Shown one piece after another: positions 16,154 to 22,722 of a stretch of 33,320 bases of DNA. Made by a program: the position numbers and the translations under genes. The stretch comes from Candidatus Rhodoferax bjergmarkensis (GTDB lineage: Bacteria > Pseudomonadota > Gammaproteobacteria > Burkholderiales > Burkholderiaceae_C), in the NCBI GenBank assembly GCA_016708345.1, contig JADJFX010000028.1, positions 1-33,320 on the forward strand, written 5' to 3'. A model generated the notes under the pieces. The model was not told the origin of the DNA and did no database searches. It saw nothing but the letters and a program-made list of their open reading frames with translations. Position 1 is the stretch's first letter; each line of letters begins with the position of its first letter.

Positions 16154-16356
16154 TTGCTGACCATTGCAACTAGTCGAGATTTAACATCTGGCGTAAACCA
16201 TGTTTTTTCGGAAAGTTGGCGCATCCAGTCGCGGCGTTTTTCCCCAATTCGCAAGTCAGAAACCGGAATCCAGTAAAACTCGGATCCCTCTCGGATCTCC
16301 TTATTTCCGTCAAAAAAACAGACGCACCCGCCAAATATCCGCAGCGTTACTTTCAT
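16150..16356 (-). CDS. Small hypothetical protein after helicase
   Basis: 68 aa from ATG 16356 with the strong Shine-Dalgarno GGGAGG, which lies in the last codons of the helicase gene. Sequence KVTLRIFGGCVCFFDGNKEIREGSEFYWIPVSDLRIGEKRRDWMRQL suggests a small beta-rich domain and a terminal helix. No family recognised. It sits at the end of the replication group. Confidence 0.5.
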   Translation of the reverse strand: MKVTLRIFGGCVCFFDGNKEIREGSEFYWIPVSDLRIGEKRRDWMRQLSEKTWFTPDVKSRLVAMVSN

Positions 16357-16357
16357 C

Positions 16358-17737
16358 TCAAAACCTCCCGTCCTGATTTTCAATATCCGCAAACCGGAAC
16401 ACATCGCCATGGAATCGGGTCATGAGCGTTCCTGTCGGCCCATTGCGGTTCTTCGTGACGATCAGCTCGGCAAGCCCCTGCGCTTCGGCGTTCGTCGGGT
16501 TATATACCTCGTCCCGATACAGCATGATAATCACGTCCGCATCCTGTTCGATGCCGCCACAGTCGCGGAGGTCGCTATTCATCGGGCGCTTGTTCGGGCG
16601 GCGCTCGCATGTTTTTGACAGTTGCGACAGCACCACAGTCGGGCATTTGTACTCCATGCCCAGGCCCTTAATGTCGGCGCTGACCTCGGTCAGAATGTCG
16701 TTTGTCGTGCGGCGGTCGTCGCTGCGATTGCTCCGGGATTTCTGGAAATAATCGAACATCATCAGCCCGATGCCGCCATGCTGCCGTGCGATTCGGCGGC
16801 ATACCGCCCGCATGTCGTTCGGTGACATGCTGCCCTGATCGCAGACCAGAAACTGGCGCGTCTTGATATCGGCTGTGGCGTTTGATACGCGCTGATACTC
16901 GTCAGCCTCGAACCATCCGCGCTGAATCTTGCTCATCGGCACGCCGGAGCGCATGGCCAGCATCCGGTTGATAATCTGCCAGCTTGGCGACTCCATGGAA
17001 AATATCACGACCGGCAGCGGCTGCGAGAATAGCGCCGCCTCAGCGATGTTCAGGCCGTATGTTGTTTTCCCCATGCTCGGCCGCGCGCCCACAACAATCA
17101 TATCGCCCGACTGAAAGCCGTCCGTCCAATCATCCATGCCGCGCAATCCGGTAGCCACTCCGGACAGTTGTCCCGGTTTGCGATCCATTGCGGCCGACAT
17201 GCGGTCGAATGATTCGGCCAGCATCGACTTGCTATCGTGTATCGGGATTTCGCGCCCAATGCCGCCCCGTGCGGTCGATATTCCCAAGACTGCGCCCTCG
17301 GCATCGCTCAACAGTTCGGCAGCGGTCTTGCCGTCCGGCGCGAGGATGCTGCCAGCGATAATCTCTGACACGCCAAGCAGTTGCCGCAAGACAGACAGCT
17401 CGCGGATGCGCCCGGCGTAGGCTTCGATGTTGTGTGTGGTGGCGGGTGAGTTCTTGATGATCTCGCCCAGGTAGTCATCGCCGCCCATCCGCGCATCAAG
17501 TCCGTGCGTTTTCAGGTAGTCGCTGACGGTCAACGGGTCAACCGCCACATTCGACCCGTACAGGCTCGCACAGGCCGTCCAGATGACGCGGTGACGCGGG
17601 CTGAAGAAATCCACCTCCTGAATCACGTTACAAACTGCATCCCACCCTTCGCCGTCTGACATGATGCCGGACAAAACCGCTTGCTCCAGGCTCAGGCTAT
17701 GCGGGATGTTTTTTGGTATGGCGTCAAGATTTTCCAT
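16358..17737 (-). CDS. Replicative DNA helicase, DnaB family
   Basis: 459 aa, a full-length DnaB-like protein. The N-terminal helical domain (residues 10-110) begins NIPHSLSLEQAVLSGIM, as in DnaB, and carries DFFSPRHRVIWTA. The RecA-like motor has Walker A GARPSMGKT (217-225), the SMES segment near 248-250 and Walker B GLMMFDY (D329). KCPTVVLSQLSKTCERRPNKRPMNSDLRDCGGIEQDADVIIMLYR contains the characteristic helicase motif with its sensor and DADV/LYR end. It unwinds DNA at the fork and is probably loaded by the adjacent DUF1376 protein. Its start overlaps the end of that gene by 14 bp. Confidence 0.95.
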   Translation of the reverse strand: MENLDAIPKNIPHSLSLEQAVLSGIMSDGEGWDAVCNVIQEVDFFSPRHRVIWTACASLYGSNVAVDPLTVSDYLKTHGLDARMGGDDYLGEIIKNSPATTHNIEAYAGRIRELSVLRQLLGVSEIIAGSILAPDGKTAAELLSDAEGAVLGISTARGGIGREIPIHDSKSMLAESFDRMSAAMDRKPGQLSGVATGLRGMDDWTDGFQSGDMIVVGARPSMGKTTYGLNIAEAALFSQPLPVVIFSMESPSWQIINRMLAMRSGVPMSKIQRGWFEADEYQRVSNATADIKTRQFLVCDQGSMSPNDMRAVCRRIARQHGGIGLMMFDYFQKSRSNRSDDRRTTNDILTEVSADIKGLGMEYKCPTVVLSQLSKTCERRPNKRPMNSDLRDCGGIEQDADVIIMLYRDEVYNPTNAEAQGLAELIVTKNRNGPTGTLMTRFHGDVFRFADIENQDGRF

Positions 17738-18614
17738 GGAACAACTCCAACCGGTCGCGTTTGGCTCTTGCGGCCAATTCCGGGTCTCGTGCGCCGCGCA
17801 TATTCGAGAATGGCGGCGGGGTTATTATTGGTTTGTACAGGTCGAGCGGTGCCTGTTCGGTTGGCGGCTTGCTGGCTGGCTTGGCGGGATTGCTCAGGCA
17901 TCGTTGCGCCCACTTGACCAGCGCCCGGCACCATTCCGATTCTGTGCGACTCTCGCCCTTCGCGTGGGTCGCTTCCCGGTAATCCCCAAGATGCCCCAAG
18001 ACGGTTTCCAGCGTCAACGGCTTCCCGGCGTGAATCTTCCCGTTGACGTACTTTTGCAGTTCAACAGGGTCGGGATTCCAGTCCATCGGCATGGCGAAAA
18101 ACCGGCGAGTGTCGGAGTCAGAAAACAGGTGCGGGTTTTCTTCTTCTTTAAACTCTGGTTTTGGTATTGGGTATTGGGTATTGGGAGCATTGCCTTCGCA
18201 TCCGGAACGCATTGCGTTCGCATCCAAATTCGATGCGTTCGCATGGTTTTTCGATGCGTTCGCATCCGTTTCGCTATGCGTTCGCATTGCGTTCGCATCA
18301 GTTCCTTTTTTCCACCGTGCTTGCGCGCTTGCTTTTGCCTTGCCTGATTTCTCATTCATGGCCTTAATTTCGCGCTCACACCGGGCATGAATGAACCCTT
18401 CCGGGGTGTCCACAAAGAACTCGGAGAGGATGGTTTCAATGTCGGGAATATGGTCGCGAAGGCAGATTGAACGCGCTATTTTTTTCGCGTCAGGAAGGGG
18501 GGATTCGTTGAGGTAATACAGGTCTAACATGCGACGGTAGATCAAGTCCTCCATCGGTGTCAGGTGTTGCGTGTGGGCTTTATAGTCGCCAATATGGAAC
18601 GCGTAATAGTTCAT
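17724..18614 (-). CDS. DUF1376-type replication initiator with DnaT-like C-terminus
   Basis: 296 aa from ATG 18614; the upstream frame crosses a terminator-like structure and was not used. The N-terminal DUF1376 region (MNYYAFHIGDYKAHTQHLTPMEDLIYRRMLDLYYL, residues 1-85) resembles a winged-helix initiator domain. A low-complexity linker follows (about 100-150, repeats of DANA/NAMR). The C-terminal part (FAMPMDWNPDPVELQKYV ... SRTESEWCRALVKWAQRC, about 180-255) resembles the DnaT/primosome-loader type. The linker is encoded by an 11-bp iteron array, as the lambda O gene contains its own origin. The gene is coupled to the DnaB-like helicase. It probably binds the origin and loads that helicase. 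Confidence 0.85.
   Translation of the reverse strand: MNYYAFHIGDYKAHTQHLTPMEDLIYRRMLDLYYLNESPLPDAKKIARSICLRDHIPDIETILSEFFVDTPEGFIHARCEREIKAMNEKSGKAKASAQARWKKGTDANAMRTHSETDANASKNHANASNLDANAMRSGCEGNAPNTQYPIPKPEFKEEENPHLFSDSDTRRFFAMPMDWNPDPVELQKYVNGKIHAGKPLTLETVLGHLGDYREATHAKGESRTESEWCRALVKWAQRCLSNPAKPASKPPTEQAPLDLYKPIITPPPFSNMRGARDPELAARAKRDRLELFHGKS
18164..18184 (+). repeat. Three tandem 7-bp repeats beside the iterons
   Basis: GTATTGG occurs three times head to tail (18164-18170, 18171-18177, 18178-18184). A T-rich stretch with runs of ttctt and tttaaa (about 18135-18158) follows on the far side. The arrangement next to an iteron array is what a DNA-unwinding element would look like. The 7-bp period is out of phase with codons, so the repeat is not imposed by a repeated peptide. 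Confidence 0.5.
18191..18298 (+). repeat. Iteron array, probable replication origin
   Basis: Five exact copies of the 11-mer TGCGTTCGCAT lie at 18213-18223, 18234-18244, 18255-18265, 18277-18287 and 18288-18298. A sixth with one mismatch (TGCCTTCGCAT) is at 18191-18201. Start-to-start distances are 22, 21, 21, 22 and 11 bp, i.e. two or one helical turns, so all copies face the same side of the helix. The 22- and 11-bp steps are not multiples of three, so selection acts on DNA rather than on the peptide. The array lies inside the initiator gene, as in lambda. Confidence 0.8.
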
Positions 18615-18625
18615 AACGCACCAAC

Positions 18626-18733
18626 AAAAAAGCCCTTTCCTCTCCGCCGGTGGAACGTCCTGTTGTGCGTGGGTGCCAGCGAGGGTAGGCCACACAACAG
18701 AAACACGGCAGAGAGGAAAAGGCTCGTTTCCTC
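18626..18733 (-). promoter_or_regulatory. Structured leader with terminator and competing hairpin before the initiator gene
   Basis: Arms 18631-18649 and 18706-18724 can pair at 17 of 19 positions. On the minus strand the second arm runs straight into TTTTTT (18631-18626), the form of an intrinsic terminator, just 12 nt before the initiator ATG. Inside is an 8-bp stem (18660-18667 with 18693-18700). The upstream arm can instead pair with GAGGAAA at 18733-18727 through 7 bp (18713-18719 with 18727-18733). The two pairings exclude each other, as in attenuators. Whether it senses a ligand or a protein, or is a plain terminator for the methyltransferase transcript, cannot be told from sequence. 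Confidence 0.55.
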
Positions 18734-18785
18734 GCTAACACCCAATACAGTACTGATCCAGGTTCCACGCCGAATCAGTGCCGCT

Positions 18786-18813
18786 ATTTTACCGCATATT
18801 CCGCGCCCTGTAA
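18786..18813 (-). promoter_or_regulatory. Candidate promoter for the replication genes
   Basis: On the minus strand TTACAG (18813-18808) and TAAAAT (18791-18786) are 16 bp apart. It lies just inside the intergenic stretch after the methyltransferase stop and would give a leader of about 165 nt reading through the structured element at 18626-18733 into the initiator. It has no TATTGC-type operator. A short ACTGAT/ATCAGT inverted repeat lies directly downstream. Confidence 0.45.
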
Positions 18814-18832
18814 CCTAGAAAAGTGCGGCCTG

Positions 18833-19678
18833 TCACGCAATCGCAGAATCCAGAACATCCAGAAATGAGCCTTGCGAGCCTTCCTGATGCAGCCACTTGA
18901 TAGCGTCACGGTGGAATGATTTCTTGATCTCGAAGCCGTAACCGCTGCGCCCGCTGCGCTTTGCTGCAATGATCGTCGAGCCACTGCCACAGCATGGGTC
19001 TACAACGACCTCGCCGGGGTCGGTAAACAGGGCAATCAGTTGTTGCAGTAGCATCACCGGCTTCTGCGTCGGATGTATCTTGCTGACCTGCTCACGCGGC
19101 CAGGGCATGGCATTGAATACCATCTTTCCGTTGTTGTTGAATTTCGGCAGCTTGTCACGGTAAAACAGGACGGCGTATTCGCAATTGCCGACGATACGCA
19201 TGTTGGCCTTCAGGACTTGCGGGGAAAAGTTCTTGTAGAAAACCAGGGGAATACTGCCCTTGAATCCGTGTTTCTTGGCAAGGTCAATCAGTCCGAATTG
19301 CTGCATGTGTGAGCAAAACACAATCATGCAGGGCGCTTTGCCGGTTTCCTTCGGCTCCTTGACCAGCAGGTTAGAACAGAAGTGCATAAATTCGTTGATG
19401 TTGAAATTCACGTCTGTGTCAAAAAAGTTCTTGCCCGCCAGTTCGCTTTGCCCGTTCTTGTTGTCGCCGCCGACGTACCAGCTCGGGTTGCTGCCGTATG
19501 CGTTCTTGCCGATGTTGTATGGAATGTCCGCGATGACCAGTTGCGCCTTCGGGAGCGCATACCGTTTGAAGTTCTGAAAATGGTCGTTGTAGATGGCGTG
19601 TTTGCAGCGCCGCGACTTCTTCATTTTGCGCGCTGATGCGTCACCGCCAACAAGCGAAATTCCGTCTGTGTTTTCCAT
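18833..19678 (-). CDS. DNA methyltransferase, N4/N6 class, beta-type motif order
   Basis: 281 aa from ATG 19678; the ribosome site is the run of eight G on the minus strand (19689-19682), 3 nt upstream. Catalytic motif IV appears as DIPY (residues 51-54, a variant of DPPY). HPTQKP lies at 202-207. The SAM-binding motif I, DPCCGSGST, is at 227-235. The order IV then I defines the beta class of amino-methyltransferases. No target-recognition region can be assigned. There is no restriction enzyme beside it, so it may protect phage DNA from host restriction or mark DNA for replication or packaging. A 17-bp repeat shared with the upstream gene lies before its start. Confidence 0.9.
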   Translation of the reverse strand: MENTDGISLVGGDASARKMKKSRRCKHAIYNDHFQNFKRYALPKAQLVIADIPYNIGKNAYGSNPSWYVGGDNKNGQSELAGKNFFDTDVNFNINEFMHFCSNLLVKEPKETGKAPCMIVFCSHMQQFGLIDLAKKHGFKGSIPLVFYKNFSPQVLKANMRIVGNCEYAVLFYRDKLPKFNNNGKMVFNAMPWPREQVSKIHPTQKPVMLLQQLIALFTDPGEVVVDPCCGSGSTIIAAKRSGRSGYGFEIKKSFHRDAIKWLHQEGSQGSFLDVLDSAIA

Positions 19679-19703
19679 AAACCCCCCCCAAAAATTAACC
19701 AAT

Positions 19704-19720
19704 GCCGCCAATTTCAGCGG
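19704..19720 (-). repeat. 17-bp repeat, copy 1 (methyltransferase leader)
   Basis: CCGCTGAAATTGGCGGC on the minus strand, identical at 20677-20693. CCGC and GCGG ends form a small dyad. It begins 26 bp before the methyltransferase ATG. A 13-bp partial copy lies at 19818-19830 inside the upstream gene. It may be a shared operator or an mRNA site controlling both genes. Confidence 0.6.
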
Positions 19721-19727
19721 CGCGTAA

Positions 19728-20660
19728 TTACCACATCACCTGCTTTTTTCTAAACCGTTCGCTGTTTTCCGACAAGGTTTCGCGCATTATTTTTGGCGGA
19801 ATCACGGTGAACTTTGTGCCGCCAATTTCAACAGTCTGCACGCCGCGAAGGAAGGCGGTAACGTCAACCTCTGTTCCGCTCTTCATGCGGCGCTGGTGTG
19901 CGTTGACAAGGTGCAGAATCGGACGCTTCCGGCCTGTCTCTGTTTGCGGCAATGACCGGGCATACAGCAGCGACTTAATCTCGCTGATGCCGCAGCCAAG
20001 ATAGGCCTTAGCCTTGGATTCCTCGGCCCTTATCTGCCAGCAGAACCGACGATCATTGTGAAACTGGATGGCGGCAAACGCACTAAACGCAACCTGATAA
20101 ATCCGGTGCGTGTCTGTTTCATACTCTGAGTATGTCCGGGTTCTTTCGCCCGGAGTGCCGCGCAATGAGCTTTGAACCACAGTGTCACACGCAACAACCT
20201 CGCCGGACGACGAAACGGTCACATAGTCGCAGCAGCCCCGCAGGTACTTGCTTTCAGCAGATGCCGAAATGATCCGGAACAAGCGGCCATGCCCCTTCCG
20301 CACCCTGTCTTTTGGCAGGGCTGAAATTTCCTGAAAGAAGTGGTGATTGGAATAGCCATCAAGGATGTCAGCCGCTTTGCCTCCGACATGGCCGTGAGAG
20401 TAGCAGCCCATTGACGGAATAGGATCATTCTTGACATCAATGACCATTTTGTCGCCTTGCGGGGCTTCAATGTACCGGCCACCATGCGGGATGTACGGCC
20501 CGAACATGCGGATTGCGTGCATCTTGTCTTCCGTCAGTCGTGCGCATGACGGATTGCTGCGATCCTTTTTGATCTTGCTTTCAAACATGGCAATCAGTGT
20601 TCCGGCCACGCACTCCTCAAACTCGTCTTGAGTCCAAGACATATCTTCGTTGTTGTCCAT
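19728..20660 (-). CDS. Unknown protein paired with the methyltransferase
   Basis: 310 aa from ATG 20660, with GGGGATTACC upstream. I do not recognise the family. Visible features are an acidic N-terminus (MDNNEDMSWTQDEFEECV), KMVIDVKNDPIPSMGCYSHGHVGGKAADILDGYSNHHFFQ (about 70-110) with several conserved-looking His/Asp residues, a Cys pair (RGCCDYVTV) and a basic C-terminus (SERFRKKQVMW). It shares the 17-bp leader repeat with the methyltransferase next to it and probably the same transcript. A DNA-modification or anti-restriction role is possible from context only. Confidence 0.6.
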   Translation of the reverse strand: MDNNEDMSWTQDEFEECVAGTLIAMFESKIKKDRSNPSCARLTEDKMHAIRMFGPYIPHGGRYIEAPQGDKMVIDVKNDPIPSMGCYSHGHVGGKAADILDGYSNHHFFQEISALPKDRVRKGHGRLFRIISASAESKYLRGCCDYVTVSSSGEVVACDTVVQSSLRGTPGERTRTYSEYETDTHRIYQVAFSAFAAIQFHNDRRFCWQIRAEESKAKAYLGCGISEIKSLLYARSLPQTETGRKRPILHLVNAHQRRMKSGTEVDVTAFLRGVQTVEIGGTKFTVIPPKIMRETLSENSERFRKKQVMW

Positions 20661-20676
20661 GGTAATCCCCAAAATA

Positions 20677-20693
20677 GCCGCCAATTTCAGCGG
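20677..20693 (-). repeat. 17-bp repeat, copy 2
   Basis: Identical to 19704-19720. It lies 17 bp before the ATG of the unknown 310-aa protein, just upstream of its Shine-Dalgarno. Equivalent placement before two adjacent genes argues for a shared regulatory function. Confidence 0.6.
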
Positions 20694-20722
20694 ACAAATG
20701 CAGATTACAGGGGCGCGGAAAT

Positions 20723-20738
20723 AATTGCAAGCGCAATA
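20723..20738 (+). promoter_or_regulatory. Isolated operator-like palindrome
   Basis: AATTGC-aagc-GCAATA differs by one base from the perfect dyad TATTGC-N4-GCAATA found in the early promoter. It lies 63 bp upstream of the 310-aa protein. I see no convincing -35/-10 pair around it, so the target promoter is unclear. Confidence 0.45.
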
Positions 20739-20822
20739 TTTTTAGGGGGTGGTGGTGTGGTGGGGTTGGTGCGGAATGGTCGCCGGATGGTGCGGTCATT
20801 GCTGATCCCGTCCGGCGTGTCT

Positions 20823-20902
20823 GGTTGCGGCGGGTGACTCGAACACCCGACCTGCGCGATCATCATGACCACCCGCTCTCCCGTTGAGCTAGAACCGCAA
20901 CC
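20823..20902 (-). tRNA. tRNA-like element with abnormal anticodon arm
   Basis: On the minus strand a 7-9 bp acceptor-like stem (GGTTGCG with CGCAACC) encloses a D-arm (GCTC/GAGC), the variable-loop-like AGGTC and a perfect T-arm (GGGTG, TTCGAGT, CACCC). The region between D- and T-arms is about 3 nt too long. Its best stem (GTGGT/ATCGC) leaves loop CATGATG, which lacks U33. The acceptor spacing is also off. It may be a degenerate or indel-affected tRNA, or a tRNA mimic. No anticodon is assigned. Confidence 0.5.
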
Positions 20903-21097
20903 GGCTGGACACTGTTTTCGCGTCTCAATGACGCATCGGGGAGCTTTCGCCCTTTGTGCGGTTGTCCGGGTCATGACTCCCGGTTTCCCGCGCATCTGTG
21001 AGTTGCTGGCTTTATCGCGCGATTGTCCGGCCTCGTCACACCCATATTCCGGCTGTCCCGGAATCGTCCAATGCCCATGCGGTTGAAGTGTTGATGT
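20903..21097. other. Non-coding spacer between tRNA-like elements
   Basis: I see no convincing gene here on either strand. It belongs to the roughly 850-bp protein-free block 20661-21508. Several short GC-rich inverted repeats are present (for example CCGGGA-type segments near 21001-21060), but no complete tRNA could be folded by eye. Confidence 0.4.
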
Positions 21098-21167
21098 TGG
21101 CGGTCATCCGAGTCGAACGGAATCTGCTGATAATGAGTCAGCCGTAGTACCCATCTACCATCGCGCC
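21098..21167 (-). tRNA. tRNA-Met(CAT)-like, imperfect acceptor stem
   Basis: The minus strand gives a D-arm GTAG/CTAC, a perfect anticodon stem GCTGA/TCAGC with loop CTCATTA (U33 present, anticodon CAT), and a T-arm with CCG, TTCGACT, CGG. The acceptor ends GGCGCGA and GACCGCC pair at only four positions and the variable region is short. No CCA is encoded. It looks like a tRNA that has decayed or suffered indels. Decoding as Met or, after lysidine modification, Ile cannot be separated. Confidence 0.55.
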
Positions 21168-21222
21168 AAACGTGGCGTTTTTGATTGCGGGTGCGCCCGT
21201 CCAAAAACCCAACACCACTCAT

Positions 21223-21315
21223 CAACGATCAGCGCCCTGTTCCCAATTGCCGGAGAGCGACTCCCTTGAGCCTGGGCGTATCAAGGCGCTGATCGTTGGG
21301 CTGGTTACGCCAGCC
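21223..21315. repeat. 14-bp perfect inverted repeat plus adjoining hairpin
   Basis: CAACGATCAGCGCC (21223-21236) and its exact complement (21285-21298) enclose 48 bp that can form further stems (CCCA/TGGG and GGAG/CTCC). Immediately next is GGCTGG-ttacg-CCAGCC (21299-21315). It does not have the form of a simple terminator, because no T-run follows directly. It could be a structured non-coding RNA or a protein-binding cruciform. Confidence 0.6.
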
Positions 21316-21508
21316 ACTCGCCAGAACTGTACTTTTACGTCGAACTTTCTTCTGGATTCCCGACGCATCTGATCGACCCGGCGATGATTCCGGCTTAGGG
21401 TGAACCCGTCTGACTCATTGCATCCCCTGTCCCGACGCCCGCCTTTCGCTAAAACGTCAGACCCTCATCCCTGAGCCGATGAGCTACCGGCTCCTGTCTC
21501 ACTATGGG
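21316..21508. other. Non-coding, structure-rich spacer
   Basis: I see no protein gene. On the minus strand, just after the gp49-family stop, there is a sequence like the 5' half of a tRNA (GAGCCGGTAGCTCA, with a CTCATC/GATGAG arm). No matching T-arm could be found, so I do not call a tRNA. A GTC..GACG / CGTC..GAC pairing spans 21430-21465. Confidence 0.4.
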
Positions 21509-21877
21509 TTAACTGTTTTCGTGCAGCTTTTGCTTCAGGGCAAAACCCATCAGCGGCCAGACCTTGTTGATGGCGTTCTGGCGGGCGATCTTGCGGCCCA
21601 GTTCGGCGTCGAAGTTTTCGGGAGAGGCGCAGGCGGACTCGCCGGTCACGGTGAATCCGTTCTTCAGCACCAGCACGCAAAAGGTCAGCAGCCGAAGATG
21701 GTCGTAACCGATGCAGCCCTGTACCGCGTCTTGCTGGTAGCCTGCCGCGCCGTCAGCGCCCTGCGCGGCAGTAAAGCAAAACTCACTGAGGATGTTCGCC
21801 TCGATGTCCTGCGGCGTCACACGCGGCGCTGTCAGGCCCTTGCTTTGGATTTCGGATTCAATCTGTTGGTCGTTCAT
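21509..21877 (-). CDS. N4 gp49 / Sf6 gene 66 family protein
   Basis: 122 aa. The segment ILSEFCFTAAQGADGAAGYQQ ... LRLLTFCVLVLKNGFTVTGESACASPENFDAELGRKIARQNAINKVWPLMGFALKQKL is the strong signature of this small conserved phage family. In particular the FTVTGESACASPENFD and AR..A...WPL.GF blocks are typical. Its function is not known to me. The start overlaps the end of the Cro-like gene, so it is cotranscribed from the leftward early promoter. Confidence 0.85.
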   Translation of the reverse strand: MNDQQIESEIQSKGLTAPRVTPQDIEANILSEFCFTAAQGADGAAGYQQDAVQGCIGYDHLRLLTFCVLVLKNGFTVTGESACASPENFDAELGRKIARQNAINKVWPLMGFALKQKLHENS

Positions 21878-22092
21878 GTTGCGCTCTCGTCGGTTTGTGT
21901 TTTGTTGCGCATCGCTTTGCGGTGAATCTTGACCAGCGCCGCGCCAAGTTGGTAACCCACCTTATCACCACGCCGCCCGGTATAAATGGCGCTGATGTGG
22001 CCCTGGGTTGTCCCGTGGCCGCATCGTTTCGCTAACTCTGTCTGTGTCATCCCGGTTTCCAGGATTTCGGCCACAATTTTTTGAAAGTCCAC
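21874..22092 (-). CDS. Cro/CI-type small transcription repressor
   Basis: 72 aa from GTG 22092, preceded by GAGGTGATAAA as Shine-Dalgarno. The helix-turn-helix is at about residues 16-40 (TQTELAKRCGHGTTQGHISAIYTGRR): T-Q-x-E-L-A-K, a turn, then the recognition helix. There is no oligomerisation or autoproteolysis domain, so it is Cro-like rather than CI-like. It sits next to the divergent control region and is the best candidate to bind the TATTGC-N4-GCAATA sites at 22123-22138, 22181-22196, 24996-25011 and 15949-15964. Autoregulation through the first is expected. Confidence 0.82.
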   Translation of the reverse strand: MDFQKIVAEILETGMTQTELAKRCGHGTTQGHISAIYTGRRGDKVGYQLGAALVKIHRKAMRNKTQTDESAT

Positions 22093-22118
22093 TTTATCAC
22101 CTCATCTACATGGACTCC

Positions 22119-22147
22119 ACTATATAGCGCCAGCAATAGTCGCGCAA
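22119..22147 (-). promoter_or_regulatory. Leftward early promoter with operator
   Basis: TTGCGC (22147-22142) and TATAGT (22124-22119) are 17 bp apart on the minus strand. The operator TATAGC-gcca-GCAATA (22123-22138, one mismatch from dyad symmetry) fills the spacer. It would drive the Cro-like gene and the gp49-family gene, and be autorepressed. Confidence 0.7.
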
Positions 22148-22168
22148 GATTATTTTTAGCGTATGGGG

Positions 22169-22198
22169 TTGACGGTATGTTATTGCTGGTGCAATACT
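22169..22198 (+). promoter_or_regulatory. Rightward early promoter P1 with perfect operator
   Basis: TTGACG (22169-22174) and AATACT (22193-22198) are 18 bp apart. The perfect palindrome TATTGC-tggt-GCAATA (22181-22196) overlaps the -10. It heads the plus-strand operon 22238-28823. Back-to-back placement with the Cro promoter, 22 bp between their -35 boxes, is a classic phage switch layout. Confidence 0.78.
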
Positions 22199-22237
22199 GG
22201 ATTCATCGAAACGAGCCACACAAACAAGGGGAACGAC

Positions 22238-22432
22238 ATGAAGATCATCACCGCAACTGCAGCTTTCAACGCAATGGGACGCGAGGCTTGCATCCCTTCA
22301 GGGGAAATCACACACGCTGGCCGCTGGGCGATTTTCATCCGCCCGTCTGGTTCCGTAGAGGCGCTCAGCCCCCGCGTGGCAGGTGACGCCACCTACGGCC
22401 AGTTTTTGGCCGTGGTGGAGGTGGCAGCATGA
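22238..22432 (+). CDS. First gene of early operon, small unknown protein
   Basis: 64 aa from ATG 22238, preceded by AAGGGGAACGAC. An upstream in-frame ATG would place the start inside the promoter and was rejected. Sequence KIITATAAFNAMGREACIPSGEITHAGRWAIFIRPSGSVEALSPRVAG suggests a small beta-rich fold. No family recognised. As the first product of the operon it is a candidate host-takeover or immunity-related protein. The end overlaps the next ATG. Confidence 0.65.
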   Translation: MKIITATAAFNAMGREACIPSGEITHAGRWAIFIRPSGSVEALSPRVAGDATYGQFLAVVEVAA

Positions 22433-22722
22433 GCCATCCCATTCACCACTACATAGAGTTGTCCGGCGTCAAGCTGGAAGTGATAGGAACGTATTATCCG
22501 GGCGAGGATGCCAGCATGGACAGCCCCGGCGAAGAAGAAAGCATCGAGATCATCTCGGTGTTGACGCCGAAAGGCGACGACATCGGTGCAATGGTCGCGT
22601 GGTTTGAGGATGTGCAGGAGCACGTCGAGCAGGCCGCGATGGAAGCATTCAAGGATGGCCGCATCTGGCAGGCCTGCGAGGCCGCCATCGCCCGCCGCGA
22701 AATGGCCCAGGAGGAAGCATGA
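22429..22722 (+). CDS. Acidic early protein of unknown function
   Basis: 97 aa, strongly acidic (YYPGEDASMDSPGEEESIEIISV). It begins with a beta-strand pattern (HHYIELSGVKLEVIGTYY) and ends in a long helix (FEDVQEHVEQAAMEAFKDGRIWQACEAAIARREMAQEEA). No catalytic signature. The acidity would suit a DNA-mimic inhibitor, but that is speculative. Overlaps both neighbours by ATGA. Confidence 0.62.
   Translation: MSHPIHHYIELSGVKLEVIGTYYPGEDASMDSPGEEESIEIISVLTPKGDDIGAMVAWFEDVQEHVEQAAMEAFKDGRIWQACEAAIARREMAQEEA

Noticed and set aside
18191..18298. CRISPR-like array
   Set aside because: Repeats are only 11 bp with 0-11 bp spacing inside a coding region, fitting iterons and not CRISPR.
21430..21500. 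Third tRNA on the minus strand
   Set aside because: A tRNA-like 5' half is present but no T-arm or matching acceptor could be found.
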